Source of the DNA: Paracoccaceae bacterium
Lineage (GTDB): Bacteria; Pseudomonadota; Alphaproteobacteria; Rhodobacterales; Rhodobacteraceae
Direction of reading: 5' to 3'
Length of the DNA stretch: 64,000 nucleotides
Assembly: GCA_009773375.1 (NCBI GenBank)
Contig: WRPH01000007.1
Location: 34,665 to 98,664 of the forward strand
Below the pieces are notes generated by a model. The model made no database searches. It had not been told where the DNA came from and saw nothing but the letters and a program-made list of their open reading frames with translations. Positions 7,532-16,867 of the stretch are shown here, one piece after another. Made by a program: the position numbers and the translations under genes. How positions within the stretch are numbered: position 1 is the stretch's first letter; each line of letters opens with the position of its first letter.

Positions 7532-9360
7532 CTGCGACCAAACAACCTTTCGATATCGTGCAACTTCAGTTCAACGTAGGTCGGGCGGCCATGGTTGCAT
7601 TGGCCGGAATGCGGCGTCGCTTCCATCTCGCGCAGCAGCGCGTTCATCTCTTCGGCCCGCATCTGACGACCGGAGCGGATCGAGCCGTGGCAGGCCATAC
7701 GCGACAGGATCGCCTCCATCTTGCTTTGCAGCGATTGGCTTTGGCCCAGATCGGCCAACTCATCCAGCACATCGCGCAGCAGGGCGGCGGCAGAGACGTT
7801 GCCCAGAATCGCCGGGGTTTCGCGCACGGCGATGGCGTGGCCGCCGAAGGGTTCGATTGTGAGGCCAAGCGCTGTCAAATCGCCGGCGATCTCCAGCAGG
7901 CGGCTGGCGTCGCTGGCGGAAAGTTCAACGATTTCAGGGATCAGCAGGGCTTGCGCCTTGATGCCGGTTTCCGCCATCTGGCGTTTCAGCCGTTCATAGA
8001 CCAGCCGTTCATGCGCGGCGTGCTGATCGACGATCACCATGCCGGTGGCGGTTTGGGCGATGATATAATTTTCATGCACTTGCGCACGGGCGGCGCCCAG
8101 CGGGTGCTGGGTTTCCTCGGGCGCGGGCGTTGCGTCTGCAACCCGCGCGGTGGGGGCCTCGGCAAAACCGGGCGGGGCCTGATAGGCGAAGCTGCGCGAC
8201 AGGCTGGCCTGACTGGGCCGGTCCATCTGGTAGACGCGCGGATAGGCCAGTGCGGGTTGCGCGGCGGGTTCAGGGCGCATCGCGGCAAGGGTGGCATCGG
8301 CGACGGTGCTGGAGGCGCGGTGGCCTGCGCCGGAAAGCGCAGTGCGCAACCCGGTGATGATCAGGCTGCGGGCGGCTTCGGGTTCACGGAACCGCACCTC
8401 GGATTTGGCGGGATGCACGTTCACATCCACCCGTTCAGGATCGCAGATCAGGTTCAGCACCGCTGCCGGGTGACGGTCGCGCGACAGGAAATCGTAGTAG
8501 GCGACCCGCAGCGCGCCCAGCAAAGTGCGGTCCAGCACCGGGCGGCCATTGACGAAGACGAATTGCTGCACCGACGAGCCGCGCGAATAGGTCGGCAGCG
8601 CCGCATAGCCCGAAAGCCGCATGCCGTCGCGTTCGACGTCGATTTTCAGCGCGTTTTCGATGAAATCGCGGCCCAGAACCGACGACAGCCGCCCGTGCAA
8701 CGCCTCAAAGAAATCGCCTGACAGCGGATCGGCGCGGAAAATCGTGCGCGGGGCCTCGGTTTCGGACACTTCGGACAGGGTGAAGCCGACTTGTGGTTCG
8801 GCCATCGCCAGCCGCTTCATCACCTCGGCAATCGCCTGCGCTTCGGCGCGGTCGGTGCGCAGAAATTTCAGCCGCGCCGGGGTAGCGTAGAACAGATCGC
8901 GGAGTTCAATCACTGTGCCGCGCACCGCCGCCGCCGGGCGCACTGGCCCCATGCGCCCGCCCGAAACCGTCAGCGCGGCGCCGTCATGGCCTTCGGCGCG
9001 CGAGGTCAGCGTCAGGCGACCAACCGAGCCGAGCGAGGCCAACGCCTCGCCGCGAAAGCCGAAAGAGCGGATGTTCAGCAGGTCTGAGCCATCAATTTTC
9101 GAGGTGGCATGGCGGGCGACAGCCAAGGGCAGGTCTTCCGGCGTCATGCCGCAACCGTCGTCGGTGACGCGGATCAGCAGCTTGCCGCCCGCAGCATAGT
9201 CCACCGCGATGCGCCGCGCGCCGGCATCCAGCGCGTTTTCGACCAGCTCTTTCACCGCCGAAGCCGGGCGCTCCACCACCTCACCCGCCGCGATGCGGTT
9301 GATCGCGGATTCGTCCAAGGGCCGAATTATCGGGCGTATGTTGGGGGCATGAAGCGTCAT
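7528..9360 (-). CDS. mutL: DNA mismatch repair protein MutL
   Basis: 610 residues from the ATG at 9360; a TTG further upstream extends the frame by 10 codons but the homologous region starts after this ATG. The N-terminal GHKL ATPase has ELVENALDAGA, DDGCGM and GFRGEALASLGSVG. The C-terminal domain keeps the endonuclease motif DQHAAHERLVYE plus ACHGSIRSG and CNHGRPT, so this is a nicking MutL, as expected where MutH is absent. It couples MutS recognition to strand removal. Confidence 0.96.
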   Translation of the reverse strand: MTLHAPNIRPIIRPLDESAINRIAAGEVVERPASAVKELVENALDAGARRIAVDYAAGGKLLIRVTDDGCGMTPEDLPLAVARHATSKIDGSDLLNIRSFGFRGEALASLGSVGRLTLTSRAEGHDGAALTVSGGRMGPVRPAAAVRGTVIELRDLFYATPARLKFLRTDRAEAQAIAEVMKRLAMAEPQVGFTLSEVSETEAPRTIFRADPLSGDFFEALHGRLSSVLGRDFIENALKIDVERDGMRLSGYAALPTYSRGSSVQQFVFVNGRPVLDRTLLGALRVAYYDFLSRDRHPAAVLNLICDPERVDVNVHPAKSEVRFREPEAARSLIITGLRTALSGAGHRASSTVADATLAAMRPEPAAQPALAYPRVYQMDRPSQASLSRSFAYQAPPGFAEAPTARVADATPAPEETQHPLGAARAQVHENYIIAQTATGMVIVDQHAAHERLVYERLKRQMAETGIKAQALLIPEIVELSASDASRLLEIAGDLTALGLTIEPFGGHAIAVRETPAILGNVSAAALLRDVLDELADLGQSQSLQSKMEAILSRMACHGSIRSGRQMRAEEMNALLREMEATPHSGQCNHGRPTYVELKLHDIERLFGRR

Positions 9361-9404
9361 GCCACCATTTCTAGCAGCTGTTGCCGCCAAGGGCCACAGA
9401 TTCG

Positions 9405-10709
9405 CTATTCGTTCACAACGCCGACCGGCTGGCCGACGACGATGAAATGCAGCTCTTCCGGTTTGATCAGGCGGGCGGCAACGCGCTTGATGTCGGCCAG
9501 CGTCACCGCCTCTACCTTTGCGTTGCGGGTTTTCGGGTAATCCTTGTCCAGCCCCAGATCCTGCATGCCGACCAGAATTGACGCGATGGTGTCGTTGCCA
9601 TCAAAACGCAGCGGATACGCGCCGGTCATGTAGGTTTTCGCATCGGCCAGTTCCTGTTCGGTCACACCATTGGCGGCCATATTGGCCCATTCGTCGCGGA
9701 TCACCTTGATCGCCTCGGCCACCTTGTCATTGCTGGCCTGAAACTGCCCCATCAGTGCTTGCGCATGATCGTAAGACCCCAGCGAGGTGCCGATGCCATA
9801 GGTCAGCCCGCGCTTTTCGCGCACTTCGGTCATCAGCCGGGCGGAAAAACGACCGCCACCGATGATTTCATTCAGAATCGAGGCGGCAAAATAATCGGGG
9901 TCTTCAAAGCGCAGACCGCCCTGGCTGAAGATCACCATCGACTGCGGACCGGGGAAATCCTGCACGGTGATGCCGCCTTGCAGCGTCATTTCGGCGGTGC
10001 CGGGTTGCAGCGTGCCAGCGGCGGGCAGATCGGCGAGAAGTTCGTCAAGCAAGACGCCCAATTCGTCGGGCGTGATATCGCCTGCCGCCGCAACGGTGAT
10101 CCGGTCGCGGGCAATCGCGCCCTGAAATGCCGCCATCACATCATTTCGGGTCAGCGCGCTGACGCTTTCGATGGTGCCAGAGCCATCCGAGCCGTAGGGG
10201 TGGCGGCCATAAATCTGCGCGCGGGACAGGTTGCTTGCCATCGCGGCGGGGTCTTTCGCATCTGATCGCAGGCCAGACAGCACCTGTTCGCGCACCCGAT
10301 CCACCGCATCCTGATCAAAGCGCGGCTTGGTCAGTGCCAGGCGCAGCAGGCCCATCGCCTCGTCGCGGTTGTCGGTCAGGAACCGGGTAGACACCGAAAC
10401 GCCATCCTGATCGGTGCTGAAGTGAAACTCGGCGGCCAGCGCATCGCGGGCGGCGGCGAAGCCTTGGCTATCCAGACTGCCCGCGCCTTCCTCGATCAGC
10501 GCGGTCATCAGATTGACCTCGCCGCGCTTGTTCGGGCGATCCAGCGAGGTGCCGCCCTTGAAGCGCAGCTCCAGCGCGGTGAAGGGGATGCCGTGTTCTT
10601 CCACCAGCCAAGCCTTGATACCCCCCGGCGAGATGACTTCCTGAATAGTGACCTCGGCGCGCAGGGGCGTTGCCAAAGCCAGCAAAAACAAAGCGATACG
10701 CAGCATCAT
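9405..10709 (-). CDS. M16 family peptidase, non-catalytic partner type
   Basis: 434 residues with a signal peptide (MMLRIALFLLALATPLRA). The M16 fold is clear (FKGGTSLDRPNKRGEVNLM, and the REKRGLTYGIGTSLGSYD motif with its conserved Arg/Tyr), but the HxxEH zinc motif is replaced by GEVNLMTAL, so it is probably not catalytic alone. It is encoded just after, and overlaps by 4 nt, the M16 gene that has the zinc motif. The two likely form a periplasmic heterodimer like mitochondrial processing peptidase alpha/beta. Confidence 0.88.
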   Translation of the reverse strand: MMLRIALFLLALATPLRAEVTIQEVISPGGIKAWLVEEHGIPFTALELRFKGGTSLDRPNKRGEVNLMTALIEEGAGSLDSQGFAAARDALAAEFHFSTDQDGVSVSTRFLTDNRDEAMGLLRLALTKPRFDQDAVDRVREQVLSGLRSDAKDPAAMASNLSRAQIYGRHPYGSDGSGTIESVSALTRNDVMAAFQGAIARDRITVAAAGDITPDELGVLLDELLADLPAAGTLQPGTAEMTLQGGITVQDFPGPQSMVIFSQGGLRFEDPDYFAASILNEIIGGGRFSARLMTEVREKRGLTYGIGTSLGSYDHAQALMGQFQASNDKVAEAIKVIRDEWANMAANGVTEQELADAKTYMTGAYPLRFDGNDTIASILVGMQDLGLDKDYPKTRNAKVEAVTLADIKRVAARLIKPEELHFIVVGQPVGVVNE

Positions 10710-12040
10710 TGTGCGGCCTCCGTTGCGGTCAGCCAGCCGGTGACAGCCTGATTGCGGTTCAGAACCAGATTGGCGGCGGCCATCACATCCTCGGCGGTGA
10801 CGGCTTGCAGCAGGTTCGGCCAGTCTGCCACGTCTTGCAGCGTCAGCCCCACCGCCAGCGCCGCGCCATAGTCGCGGGCAAGGCCCCCGGCGCTGTCGCG
10901 GCTGTAGATTTCGGCGGCGCGCACCTTGGTCTTGATCCGCTCCAGATCCTTGGCGTTGACGCCTTTTTTCAGGAATTCGGCAATCACATCGTCCATCGCC
11001 TTTTCGGCATCGGCCAGCGCCACGCCTTCCGAGGGCACCAGAACCAGCCCGAAGGTCTCCGGATCAAGCGAGGTGCCATCATAGAAGGCCGAGGCGTAGA
11101 CGGCGGTCTGGGTATCAAACTGCAAGGCGCGGGCAAGAATCGAGGTGGTGCCGGACCCGCCCAGCAATTCGGCCAGAACCGCCAGTGCGGCGGCCTGTTT
11201 CTGGTCGCCGGGGTTGCGTTCGGGGGCAAGGTAGCTGCGGGCGATATAGGGCTGTGCAACCCGCTGATCCGACAGCACCAGCCGGCGTTCGGCCAGTTGC
11301 GGCGGTTCCGCCGGGCGCTGGCGCGGCTTGATCTTGTCGGACGGCGGCAGCGGGCCGTAATGGGTTTTCGCCATCTCCAGCACCGCTTGCGGATCGACAT
11401 CGCCCGCCACCACCAGAATGGCGTTGTTGGGGGCGTAATAGGCGCGGTAGAAATCCAGCGCGTCTTGCCGGGTCAGCGCGGCGATCTCATCGCGCCAGCC
11501 GATCACCGGGATGCTGTAGGGGTGGTTCAGAAACTGCGCCGCCGACATCTGTTCGCGCAACAGGCTGGCAGGATCGCTATCCACCCGCTGGCCGCGTTCT
11601 TCGAGGATGACTTGCCGTTCGGTCGCCACGTCTTCTTCCGACATGGTAAGATTGACCATGCGGTCGGCCTCCAGCTGCATCATCAGATCAAGTCGGTCGG
11701 CGGCAATGCGTTGAAAATACGCGGTATAATCATTGCTGGTGAAGGCGTTGTCGTTGCCGCCCTGCTGTTCGACGGTGGCCGAGAATTCACCCGGAGCCAC
11801 AGTCTTGGTGCCCTTGAACATCAGGTGTTCAAAGAAATGCGCGATGCCGGAATGGCCGGGGGCCTCATCGGCGCGGCCAATTTTATACCAGACCATATGC
11901 GTGACCACCGGCGCGCGGTGATCTTCGATCACTACCACCTGCATGCCGTTATCCAGCGTGAAATTGCTGACCGTATCGGCGGCTGCGGGCAAAGCCAGCG
12001 CGAAAAGGCCCATAAGGGCGCGGCCAAGGGTGCGTCGCAT
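10706..12040 (-). CDS. M16 family zinc metallopeptidase, catalytic
   Basis: 444 residues from the ATG at 12040, which has GGAGG 6 nt upstream; an upstream in-frame start is not supported. A signal peptide (RTLGRALMGLFALALPAAA) sends it to the periplasm. The inverted zinc motif HxxEH is present in HFFEHLMFKGT, with the downstream Glu in the TSNDYTAYFQ/ATERQVILEERGQRV region. It probably degrades peptides together with the non-catalytic M16 protein that follows it in the operon. Confidence 0.92.
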   Translation of the reverse strand: MRRTLGRALMGLFALALPAAADTVSNFTLDNGMQVVVIEDHRAPVVTHMVWYKIGRADEAPGHSGIAHFFEHLMFKGTKTVAPGEFSATVEQQGGNDNAFTSNDYTAYFQRIAADRLDLMMQLEADRMVNLTMSEEDVATERQVILEERGQRVDSDPASLLREQMSAAQFLNHPYSIPVIGWRDEIAALTRQDALDFYRAYYAPNNAILVVAGDVDPQAVLEMAKTHYGPLPPSDKIKPRQRPAEPPQLAERRLVLSDQRVAQPYIARSYLAPERNPGDQKQAAALAVLAELLGGSGTTSILARALQFDTQTAVYASAFYDGTSLDPETFGLVLVPSEGVALADAEKAMDDVIAEFLKKGVNAKDLERIKTKVRAAEIYSRDSAGGLARDYGAALAVGLTLQDVADWPNLLQAVTAEDVMAAANLVLNRNQAVTGWLTATEAAQ

Positions 12041-12127
12041 CAACGTCCTCCGTTGCAAAGCTGTCGGCAAGCTAACGGCAATCGCCGCCAGCGCAAGCCG
12101 GGTGACGGGGATGTGATAACTGGTAAA

Positions 12128-12649
12128 CTATTCGCGTTTTTGCGGCGGCGGGGCCGAAGGCGTCTTTGCCCCGACCTTGCGCCAGCGCGCCAGTTCGGCG
12201 TGCTGATCCAGCGACATTTTCTTGTAGGCCTTGAAGTAGACGTTGACGTTGAACATCCGCTCCAGAATCCGGCCATTGTTGTCGCGGCGGAATTCCAGAT
12301 CCTCGGCGGCCAGCGTTTGACGGATACCGGCGGTCACGCCCTGCCGCGAGGCATAGGCCACCAGCGCGGAATCGCCGCCACCCGCACCCGGCTTGCCGCC
12401 CAGCGCCAGAATCGCATCGTCAAACGGCCTGGGATCTGTGCGGTTTTCGCCGCCCAATGTCGGTTCCGGCAGTGCCGCCAGATCTTCGGGCATTTCCAAC
12501 GGCTTCGGCGGCAGGATCGAAAATTCGTCCGGCCCGTTGGTATCGGATTTGACGTTCATCAGCTGGGGCACTTTGTCGCCGCCGCCGCAGGCCGCAAGCG
12601 TCAACAGCGCCGCGCCCGCAAGTGCGAGAACTACCCGTGCTGATCGCAT
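12128..12649 (-). CDS. DUF3035 lipoprotein (BamF-like)
   Basis: 173 residues. The ATG at 12649 has GGAGG upstream; the TTG two codons earlier is not preferred. A lipobox (LLTLAACGGG) predicts lipidation of Cys20. The middle is rich in Pro and charged residues (FSILPPKPLEMPEDLAALP), the DUF3035 signature. Members have been described as BamF, an alphaproteobacterial outer-membrane-assembly accessory; that assignment is by family only. It lies between lspA, which would process it, and the M16 pair. Confidence 0.85.
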   Translation of the reverse strand: MRSARVVLALAGAALLTLAACGGGDKVPQLMNVKSDTNGPDEFSILPPKPLEMPEDLAALPEPTLGGENRTDPRPFDDAILALGGKPGAGGGDSALVAYASRQGVTAGIRQTLAAEDLEFRRDNNGRILERMFNVNVYFKAYKKMSLDQHAELARWRKVGAKTPSAPPPQKRE

Positions 12650-12705
12650 CTTCAAGCCTCCACCAAGCCTTTACTCCGTCGTCTTAGCCTATCAATCCGC
12701 CCGCG

Positions 12706-13194
12706 TCACGGGGTCTTTCGGCGCGCGGGCTTTGTTGGTTTGCCGGTGAAGAACACCAGCCCCAAAGCGCCTGCAAAAATTGCAATATCGGCGACGTTGA
12801 ACGAATAGGGGTTTTCAAAGCCGCAGCAGGCCATGGTGATGAAATCAGCGACATAGCCGTAAGCCACGCGGTCGATCACATTGCCCAGCGCACCGCCGAC
12901 CAGCAGCCCGCCCGCGATCATCGCCAGCCGCGCCGCCTTTTCACGCCACAGCCACCAGATCACCCAAGCCGAAATGCCAACCGCCACCGCAATCAGCACC
13001 CAGCGCATGAAATCGGCGCTGTTGGAAAACAGGCCAAAGTTCACACCGCGATTTTCCGCCCAGCGCAGGTTGAAAATCGGATCGATGACGTAGATCTCGC
13101 CACGCTCCGGCAGCGACAGCAGGCGGATCACCGTCAGTTTGCTCAGCTGATCCAGCGCAAAGACGATAACAGCGGTGATCCAGAGTGCGCGCAT
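12706..13194 (-). CDS. lspA: Lipoprotein signal peptidase (signal peptidase II)
   Basis: 162 residues starting MRALWITAVIVFALDQLSK at 13194. Four membrane segments and the two aspartate motifs of the A8 family are visible: NVIDRVAYGYVADFI (catalytic Asp) and FNVADIAIFAG (second Asp), plus NRGVNFGLF. It removes signal peptides from prolipoproteins in the inner membrane. The start lies 1 nt after the purH stop, so the two are cotranscribed. Confidence 0.95.
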   Translation of the reverse strand: MRALWITAVIVFALDQLSKLTVIRLLSLPERGEIYVIDPIFNLRWAENRGVNFGLFSNSADFMRWVLIAVAVGISAWVIWWLWREKAARLAMIAGGLLVGGALGNVIDRVAYGYVADFITMACCGFENPYSFNVADIAIFAGALGLVFFTGKPTKPARRKTP

Positions 13195-13195
13195 C

Positions 13196-14782
13196 CTAGT
13201 GCCGGAAATGCCGTTGATTGGTGAACACCATCGCGAGCCCCGCTGTATCGGCGGCTGCAATCACCTCGTCGTCGCGCATCGAGCCGCCCGGCTGAATGAT
13301 CGCCGTCGCGCCCGCCTCGGCTGCGGCCAGCAAACCATCGGCAAACGGGAAGAACGCATCCGAAGCCACGACCGACCCGATGGTCGGGCTTTGTGCCAGC
13401 CCCAGCACCTCGGCCATATCACCCGCCTTGCGCGCGGCAATCCGCGTCGAATCAATCCGGCTCATCTGCCCTGCCCCCACGCCTACGGTCGCGCCATCTT
13501 TCACATAGACAATGGCGTTCGACTTCACATGCTTGGCAACTTTCCACGCAAACAGCAGGTCGGCAAGTTCGGTTTCGGTCGGTGCGCGCTTTGTCACCAC
13601 TTTCAGATCGGCGGCGGTGATGCTGTCAACATCACGGTCCTGCACCAGAAAGCCCCCGGCGACCTGTTTAAAGGCGAGGGATTTTTCCGCCGGATCAGGC
13701 AGGCCCTTGGTGGTCAGCAGGCGCAGGTTTTTCTTGGCGGCAAAGATCGCCTTGGCCTCATCCGAGGCACCGGGGGCGATCACAACCTCGGTGAAAATCT
13801 TGACGATTTCTTCGGCGGTTTCGGCATCGAGCGGCTGGTTCAACGCAACAATGCCGCCAAAAGCGCTGGTCTGATCGCAGGCATAGGCGCGCAGATAGGC
13901 TTCCTTCAGCGTGGCCGCCTTGCCAACGCCGCAAGGGTTGGCGTGCTTGATGATGGCACAGGCAGGCCCGGCACCGGCGAATTCCGCCACCAGTTCAAAC
14001 GCCGCGTCGGTGTCGTTGATGTTGTTGTAAGACAGTTCCTTGCCCTGCCACTGCTTGGCGGTCGCCACACCTTCCCGGCGCGAGCCATCAGTGTAGAACG
14101 CCGCCGCCTGATGCGGGTTTTCGCCATAGCGCAGGCCCTGCGCCAGCGTGCCGGCAAAGGATTTGCTGCGGGTGAAGGGCTGGTTGATCTCGCCCGACAG
14201 CCAAGCCGAAACGGCGGTGTCATAGGCGGCGGTGCGGGAATAGGCCGCAAGCGCCAGCTTTTGCCGGAAGGCCAGCGTGGTCGCGCCATCATGCGCGCGC
14301 AGCTGATCCAGCAGCCCGGCGTAATCGGCAGGGTCGGTCACAACCGTCACAAAGCGGTGATTCTTCGACGCGGCGCGAATCATCGCAGGCCCGCCGATAT
14401 CAATATTCTCGATGCAGGTGTCGTGATCGGCACCCTTGGCCACAGTTTCCTCAAACGGGTAGAGATTGACGATCAGCAGATCAATCGGCTCGATCCCATG
14501 CGCGGCCATCGCCAGCAGATGTTCGTCATCATCGCGCAACGCCAGCAACGCGCCATGCACATTCGGGTGCAAGGTCTTGACCCGACCATCCATCATTTCT
14601 GGAAATCCAGTCACATCAGACACATCGCGCACGGCCAACCCCGCCGTGCGCAGCATGCCAGAGGTGCCGCCGGTGGAAATCAGCTCCACCCCCAGCGCGG
14701 CCAAAGCGCGGGCAAGGTCCAGCAGGCCGGATTTGTCGGAAACGGAAATCAGCGCGCGGCCGATCGGGACGAGGTTGGTCAT
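13196..14782 (-). CDS. purH: Bifunctional AICAR formyltransferase / IMP cyclohydrolase
   Basis: 528 residues, normal length. The N-terminal IMP cyclohydrolase domain starts [19 protein letters not shown] with [10 protein letters not shown] and [13 protein letters not shown]; the C-terminal AICAR transformylase has [26 protein letters not shown] and the terminal [27 protein letters not shown]. It catalyses the last two steps of IMP synthesis. The order heparinase-purH-lspA-DUF3035 on one strand suggests one transcript. Confidence 0.97.
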   Translation of the reverse strand: MTNLVPIGRALISVSDKSGLLDLARALAALGVELISTGGTSGMLRTAGLAVRDVSDVTGFPEMMDGRVKTLHPNVHGALLALRDDDEHLLAMAAHGIEPIDLLIVNLYPFEETVAKGADHDTCIENIDIGGPAMIRAASKNHRFVTVVTDPADYAGLLDQLRAHDGATTLAFRQKLALAAYSRTAAYDTAVSAWLSGEINQPFTRSKSFAGTLAQGLRYGENPHQAAAFYTDGSRREGVATAKQWQGKELSYNNINDTDAAFELVAEFAGAGPACAIIKHANPCGVGKAATLKEAYLRAYACDQTSAFGGIVALNQPLDAETAEEIVKIFTEVVIAPGASDEAKAIFAAKKNLRLLTTKGLPDPAEKSLAFKQVAGGFLVQDRDVDSITAADLKVVTKRAPTETELADLLFAWKVAKHVKSNAIVYVKDGATVGVGAGQMSRIDSTRIAARKAGDMAEVLGLAQSPTIGSVVASDAFFPFADGLLAAAEAGATAIIQPGGSMRDDEVIAAADTAGLAMVFTNQRHFRH

Positions 14783-14803
14783 GGCGTCGGACCTTTCGTT
14801 GGA

Positions 14804-16546
14804 TCAGATCGGAACCGGCATGTCGTCGCGGTCCAGATCCCGGATGGCCAGCGGAGTATCCTGTGCTTTCGCCAAGGTCCAGCCGATCTGCGTCTCCAGC
14901 TCCATCGCGCGCGTGGTCAGGACGATCTGCCACGTCGGGCGCGGCTTTAACCGGCCCTTTTCCAGATAGACCGAAGGCTCCAGCGTCAGTTTTGCGCCGC
15001 TGTCATGGCGAAACACCCAGATCTCGCCGCTTTTCAGCGCCAAGGACACCGCAGCCCCGCCCATATCCACCGCCGCATCAACATCCGGATGCAGATGAAA
15101 GCGCAGGCTCAGCCCCACCCCTTCCAGCCGGCCATCGGTCATCAGCCGTTCAAACCGCGCCCGCTCGGCCGGGGTCTGTGCCGCCATGGTATCAATCCCG
15201 GTCAGCTTACGGCCATCGCGTGCCAGCAGCAGATCGCGAGCATGGGTCAGCCCGTGGGTCAGCGACCAACCCGAATGCGCCAGATACAGATGCAGGCCAC
15301 CCGGCACCTCGCCCTGCCGCAACGCCGTCACCTGCGCGCGATCCACCAGCACCTCGCGCCCCGCCTCCGCCTGCATTGGCCCCGCCTGCAACCGGCTGGA
15401 CGAATACCCCTCCACCGCCAATGTCGAATGCGAGGCCGTGGCCCGCCCCGCCCGTCGCCATTCGCTGCCAAACGGCGCGCCCGAGCCGCAATTCACGATC
15501 AAAGGCCGCCGCCCCGAGGTCAGCTCGAACGCCGCGGTCGAGGCATGCGCCCACAGCCCCGCCGCTTCCCCCGGCGGGCTGGCCGCATCGACGATCAGCG
15601 TGGTGCGCGCCTCGGCCATGCGCACAAATCCCATCGCCAGCCCCTGCCCCACCGCTGGCCCCGGCTTCACGCCCGTCGCAGCCAGCGCCTGATCCAGCCG
15701 CCCCTCCATGCCGCGCCCGCCACCGTGAAACCGCGCCAGCCCGCCATCAGCATGGCGCAATGCCCGCAAACTGGGCGCGATCCGCTCCAACGCCGCTACC
15801 AGCGCGGGCGGCGGGATATGACCGGCCTCGGCCAAAGCCTGCTCGGCCCAGGTCAGCAGGGTGAACACCTCCAGCAACTCCTCGGGGTTACGGGTGGGAA
15901 TGCCGCCCATCGCGTCAATCTCGCGGTCGCATTCCAGCGCAAGCGCCGCCACCGCAGGTGCCACCCGCGCGCCCATTCCAAGCAGCGCCAGCCCGGCATA
16001 GATCAACCCGGTAAGCGCCTCAAACCGGGGCAACCCGCGCGCGGCATGCGACCAGCGCCGCGACAGAAACACCACCTGCGCCGACAGGCTGCGGTAATAG
16101 GCCTCCGACCGCGTCCGATCCTGCCCGTTCAGCAACAACAGCGCGTGGTTGATCCAGCGGATCAACCGCCGCCCGGTCAGATCCGGAGTCCAGCCCGGCC
16201 CCTGCCCGTGGCCAAACCGCGCGATCCAGTCCCAGGTCCAGTCCTGCGCCCGCGCCCGCGCCTGCGAATCGCCCAAAGCCGCCAGATCATCCAGCCAGAC
16301 AAAGCCCTGCGTCTCATAGGCCAAGGCCGGATCGTCCAGCCGGATATCCCAGATCACCGCCCCCGGCGCTTCCACCAACTGACCGGCAAACTGAAAATTT
16401 CCCGCCACCAACTGCCGCCCCCGCGCATAAAGCCCGATCGAGCGCGGCTCTGGCTGCGACACAAACCCCTGCGCAGGCACCGCCCGCAAGGCGCGCCACA
16501 TCGCCAGCCGATTGCCAAGGCTTCCCCGTCCGGGCGTCCGTAACAT
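14804..16546 (-). CDS. Heparinase II/III family protein
   Basis: 580 residues. An alpha-helical N-terminal half (ARAQDWTWDWIARFG, then LRALRHADGGLARFHGGGRG) is followed by a beta-sandwich domain with RPLIVNCGSGAP, ASHSTLAVEGYSSSRL and the C-terminal WVFRHDSGAKLTLEPSVYLEKG, the usual layout of heparinase II/III-like proteins in Rhodobacterales. The real polysaccharide substrate is unknown. The ATG at 16546 has no recognisable ribosome-binding site, because an inverted-repeat element begins 3 nt upstream; the internal ATG at 16501 is an alternative start. Confidence 0.85.
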   Translation of the reverse strand: MLRTPGRGSLGNRLAMWRALRAVPAQGFVSQPEPRSIGLYARGRQLVAGNFQFAGQLVEAPGAVIWDIRLDDPALAYETQGFVWLDDLAALGDSQARARAQDWTWDWIARFGHGQGPGWTPDLTGRRLIRWINHALLLLNGQDRTRSEAYYRSLSAQVVFLSRRWSHAARGLPRFEALTGLIYAGLALLGMGARVAPAVAALALECDREIDAMGGIPTRNPEELLEVFTLLTWAEQALAEAGHIPPPALVAALERIAPSLRALRHADGGLARFHGGGRGMEGRLDQALAATGVKPGPAVGQGLAMGFVRMAEARTTLIVDAASPPGEAAGLWAHASTAAFELTSGRRPLIVNCGSGAPFGSEWRRAGRATASHSTLAVEGYSSSRLQAGPMQAEAGREVLVDRAQVTALRQGEVPGGLHLYLAHSGWSLTHGLTHARDLLLARDGRKLTGIDTMAAQTPAERARFERLMTDGRLEGVGLSLRFHLHPDVDAAVDMGGAAVSLALKSGEIWVFRHDSGAKLTLEPSVYLEKGRLKPRPTWQIVLTTRAMELETQIGWTLAKAQDTPLAIRDLDRDDMPVPI

Positions 16547-16548
16547 GC

Positions 16549-16651
16549 TAGAGCGTGTCAGATTTTGAGAGAAACAGCTTCATCGGAAAACGCGTTCGAG
16601 CGTAAGCGAGAGGCCGCGATTTTCGATTCAATCTCATTCTGACACGCTCTA
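16549..16651. repeat. MITE-like element with 14-bp terminal inverted repeats
   Basis: TAGAGCGTGTCAGA at 16549-16562 is matched exactly by its reverse complement at 16638-16651. There is no coding capacity. It resembles the short palindromic AGAGCGT elements common in alphaproteobacteria. It abuts the start of the heparinase-like gene, so it may supply that gene's promoter or leader. Confidence 0.7.
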
Positions 16652-16729
16652 ATCCTGTCAAACCTGCAAGCCCGCTTTGGCGCGGATCGTTGCCGCCAAC
16701 ATAGCCGCTCAACATCCGGCTGTCACCGC

Positions 16730-16751
16730 TTCATCTTGGCCCAAATACTCC
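16730..16751 (+). repeat. TTCATCTTGG-AAATACTCC dispersed repeat, copy 1
   Basis: TTCATCTTGGCC followed by CAAATACTCC. The other copies are at 39279-39300, 42707-42729, 42797-42817 (inverted) and 54230-54260. All are intergenic. Confidence 0.8.
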
Positions 16752-16783
16752 CCGCGGAGCGTCCCACCCCTGCGGCAAACACA

Positions 16784-16808
16784 AAGGCCGGGCATCACAC
16801 CCGGCCTT
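16784..16808 (-). terminator. Terminator-like hairpin after the saccharopine dehydrogenase-like gene
   Basis: Stem AAGGCCGGG/CCCGGCCTT with a 7-nt loop; on the minus strand it is followed by a moderately T-rich TTTGTGTTTG. Confidence 0.55.
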
Positions 16809-16867
16809 GCAACATCGCCCCAAAGCCGTCCGCGCCCCCTCGATGGGGGCAAGGACGGCCCCGCCGA

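Larger units (their letters stand above)
16547..16867. other. Intergenic region, no gene seen
   Basis: Between the start of the heparinase-like gene and the stop of the saccharopine dehydrogenase-like gene, both on the minus strand. It holds a 103-bp terminal-inverted-repeat element (16549-16651), one copy of the TTCATCTTGG repeat (16730-16751) and a terminator-like hairpin (16784-16808). No convincing open frame. Confidence 0.8.

Noticed and set aside
10670..12643. 657-codon plus-strand frame opposite the M16 peptidases
   Set aside because: Antisense shadow; the M16 genes carry signal peptides and a zinc motif.
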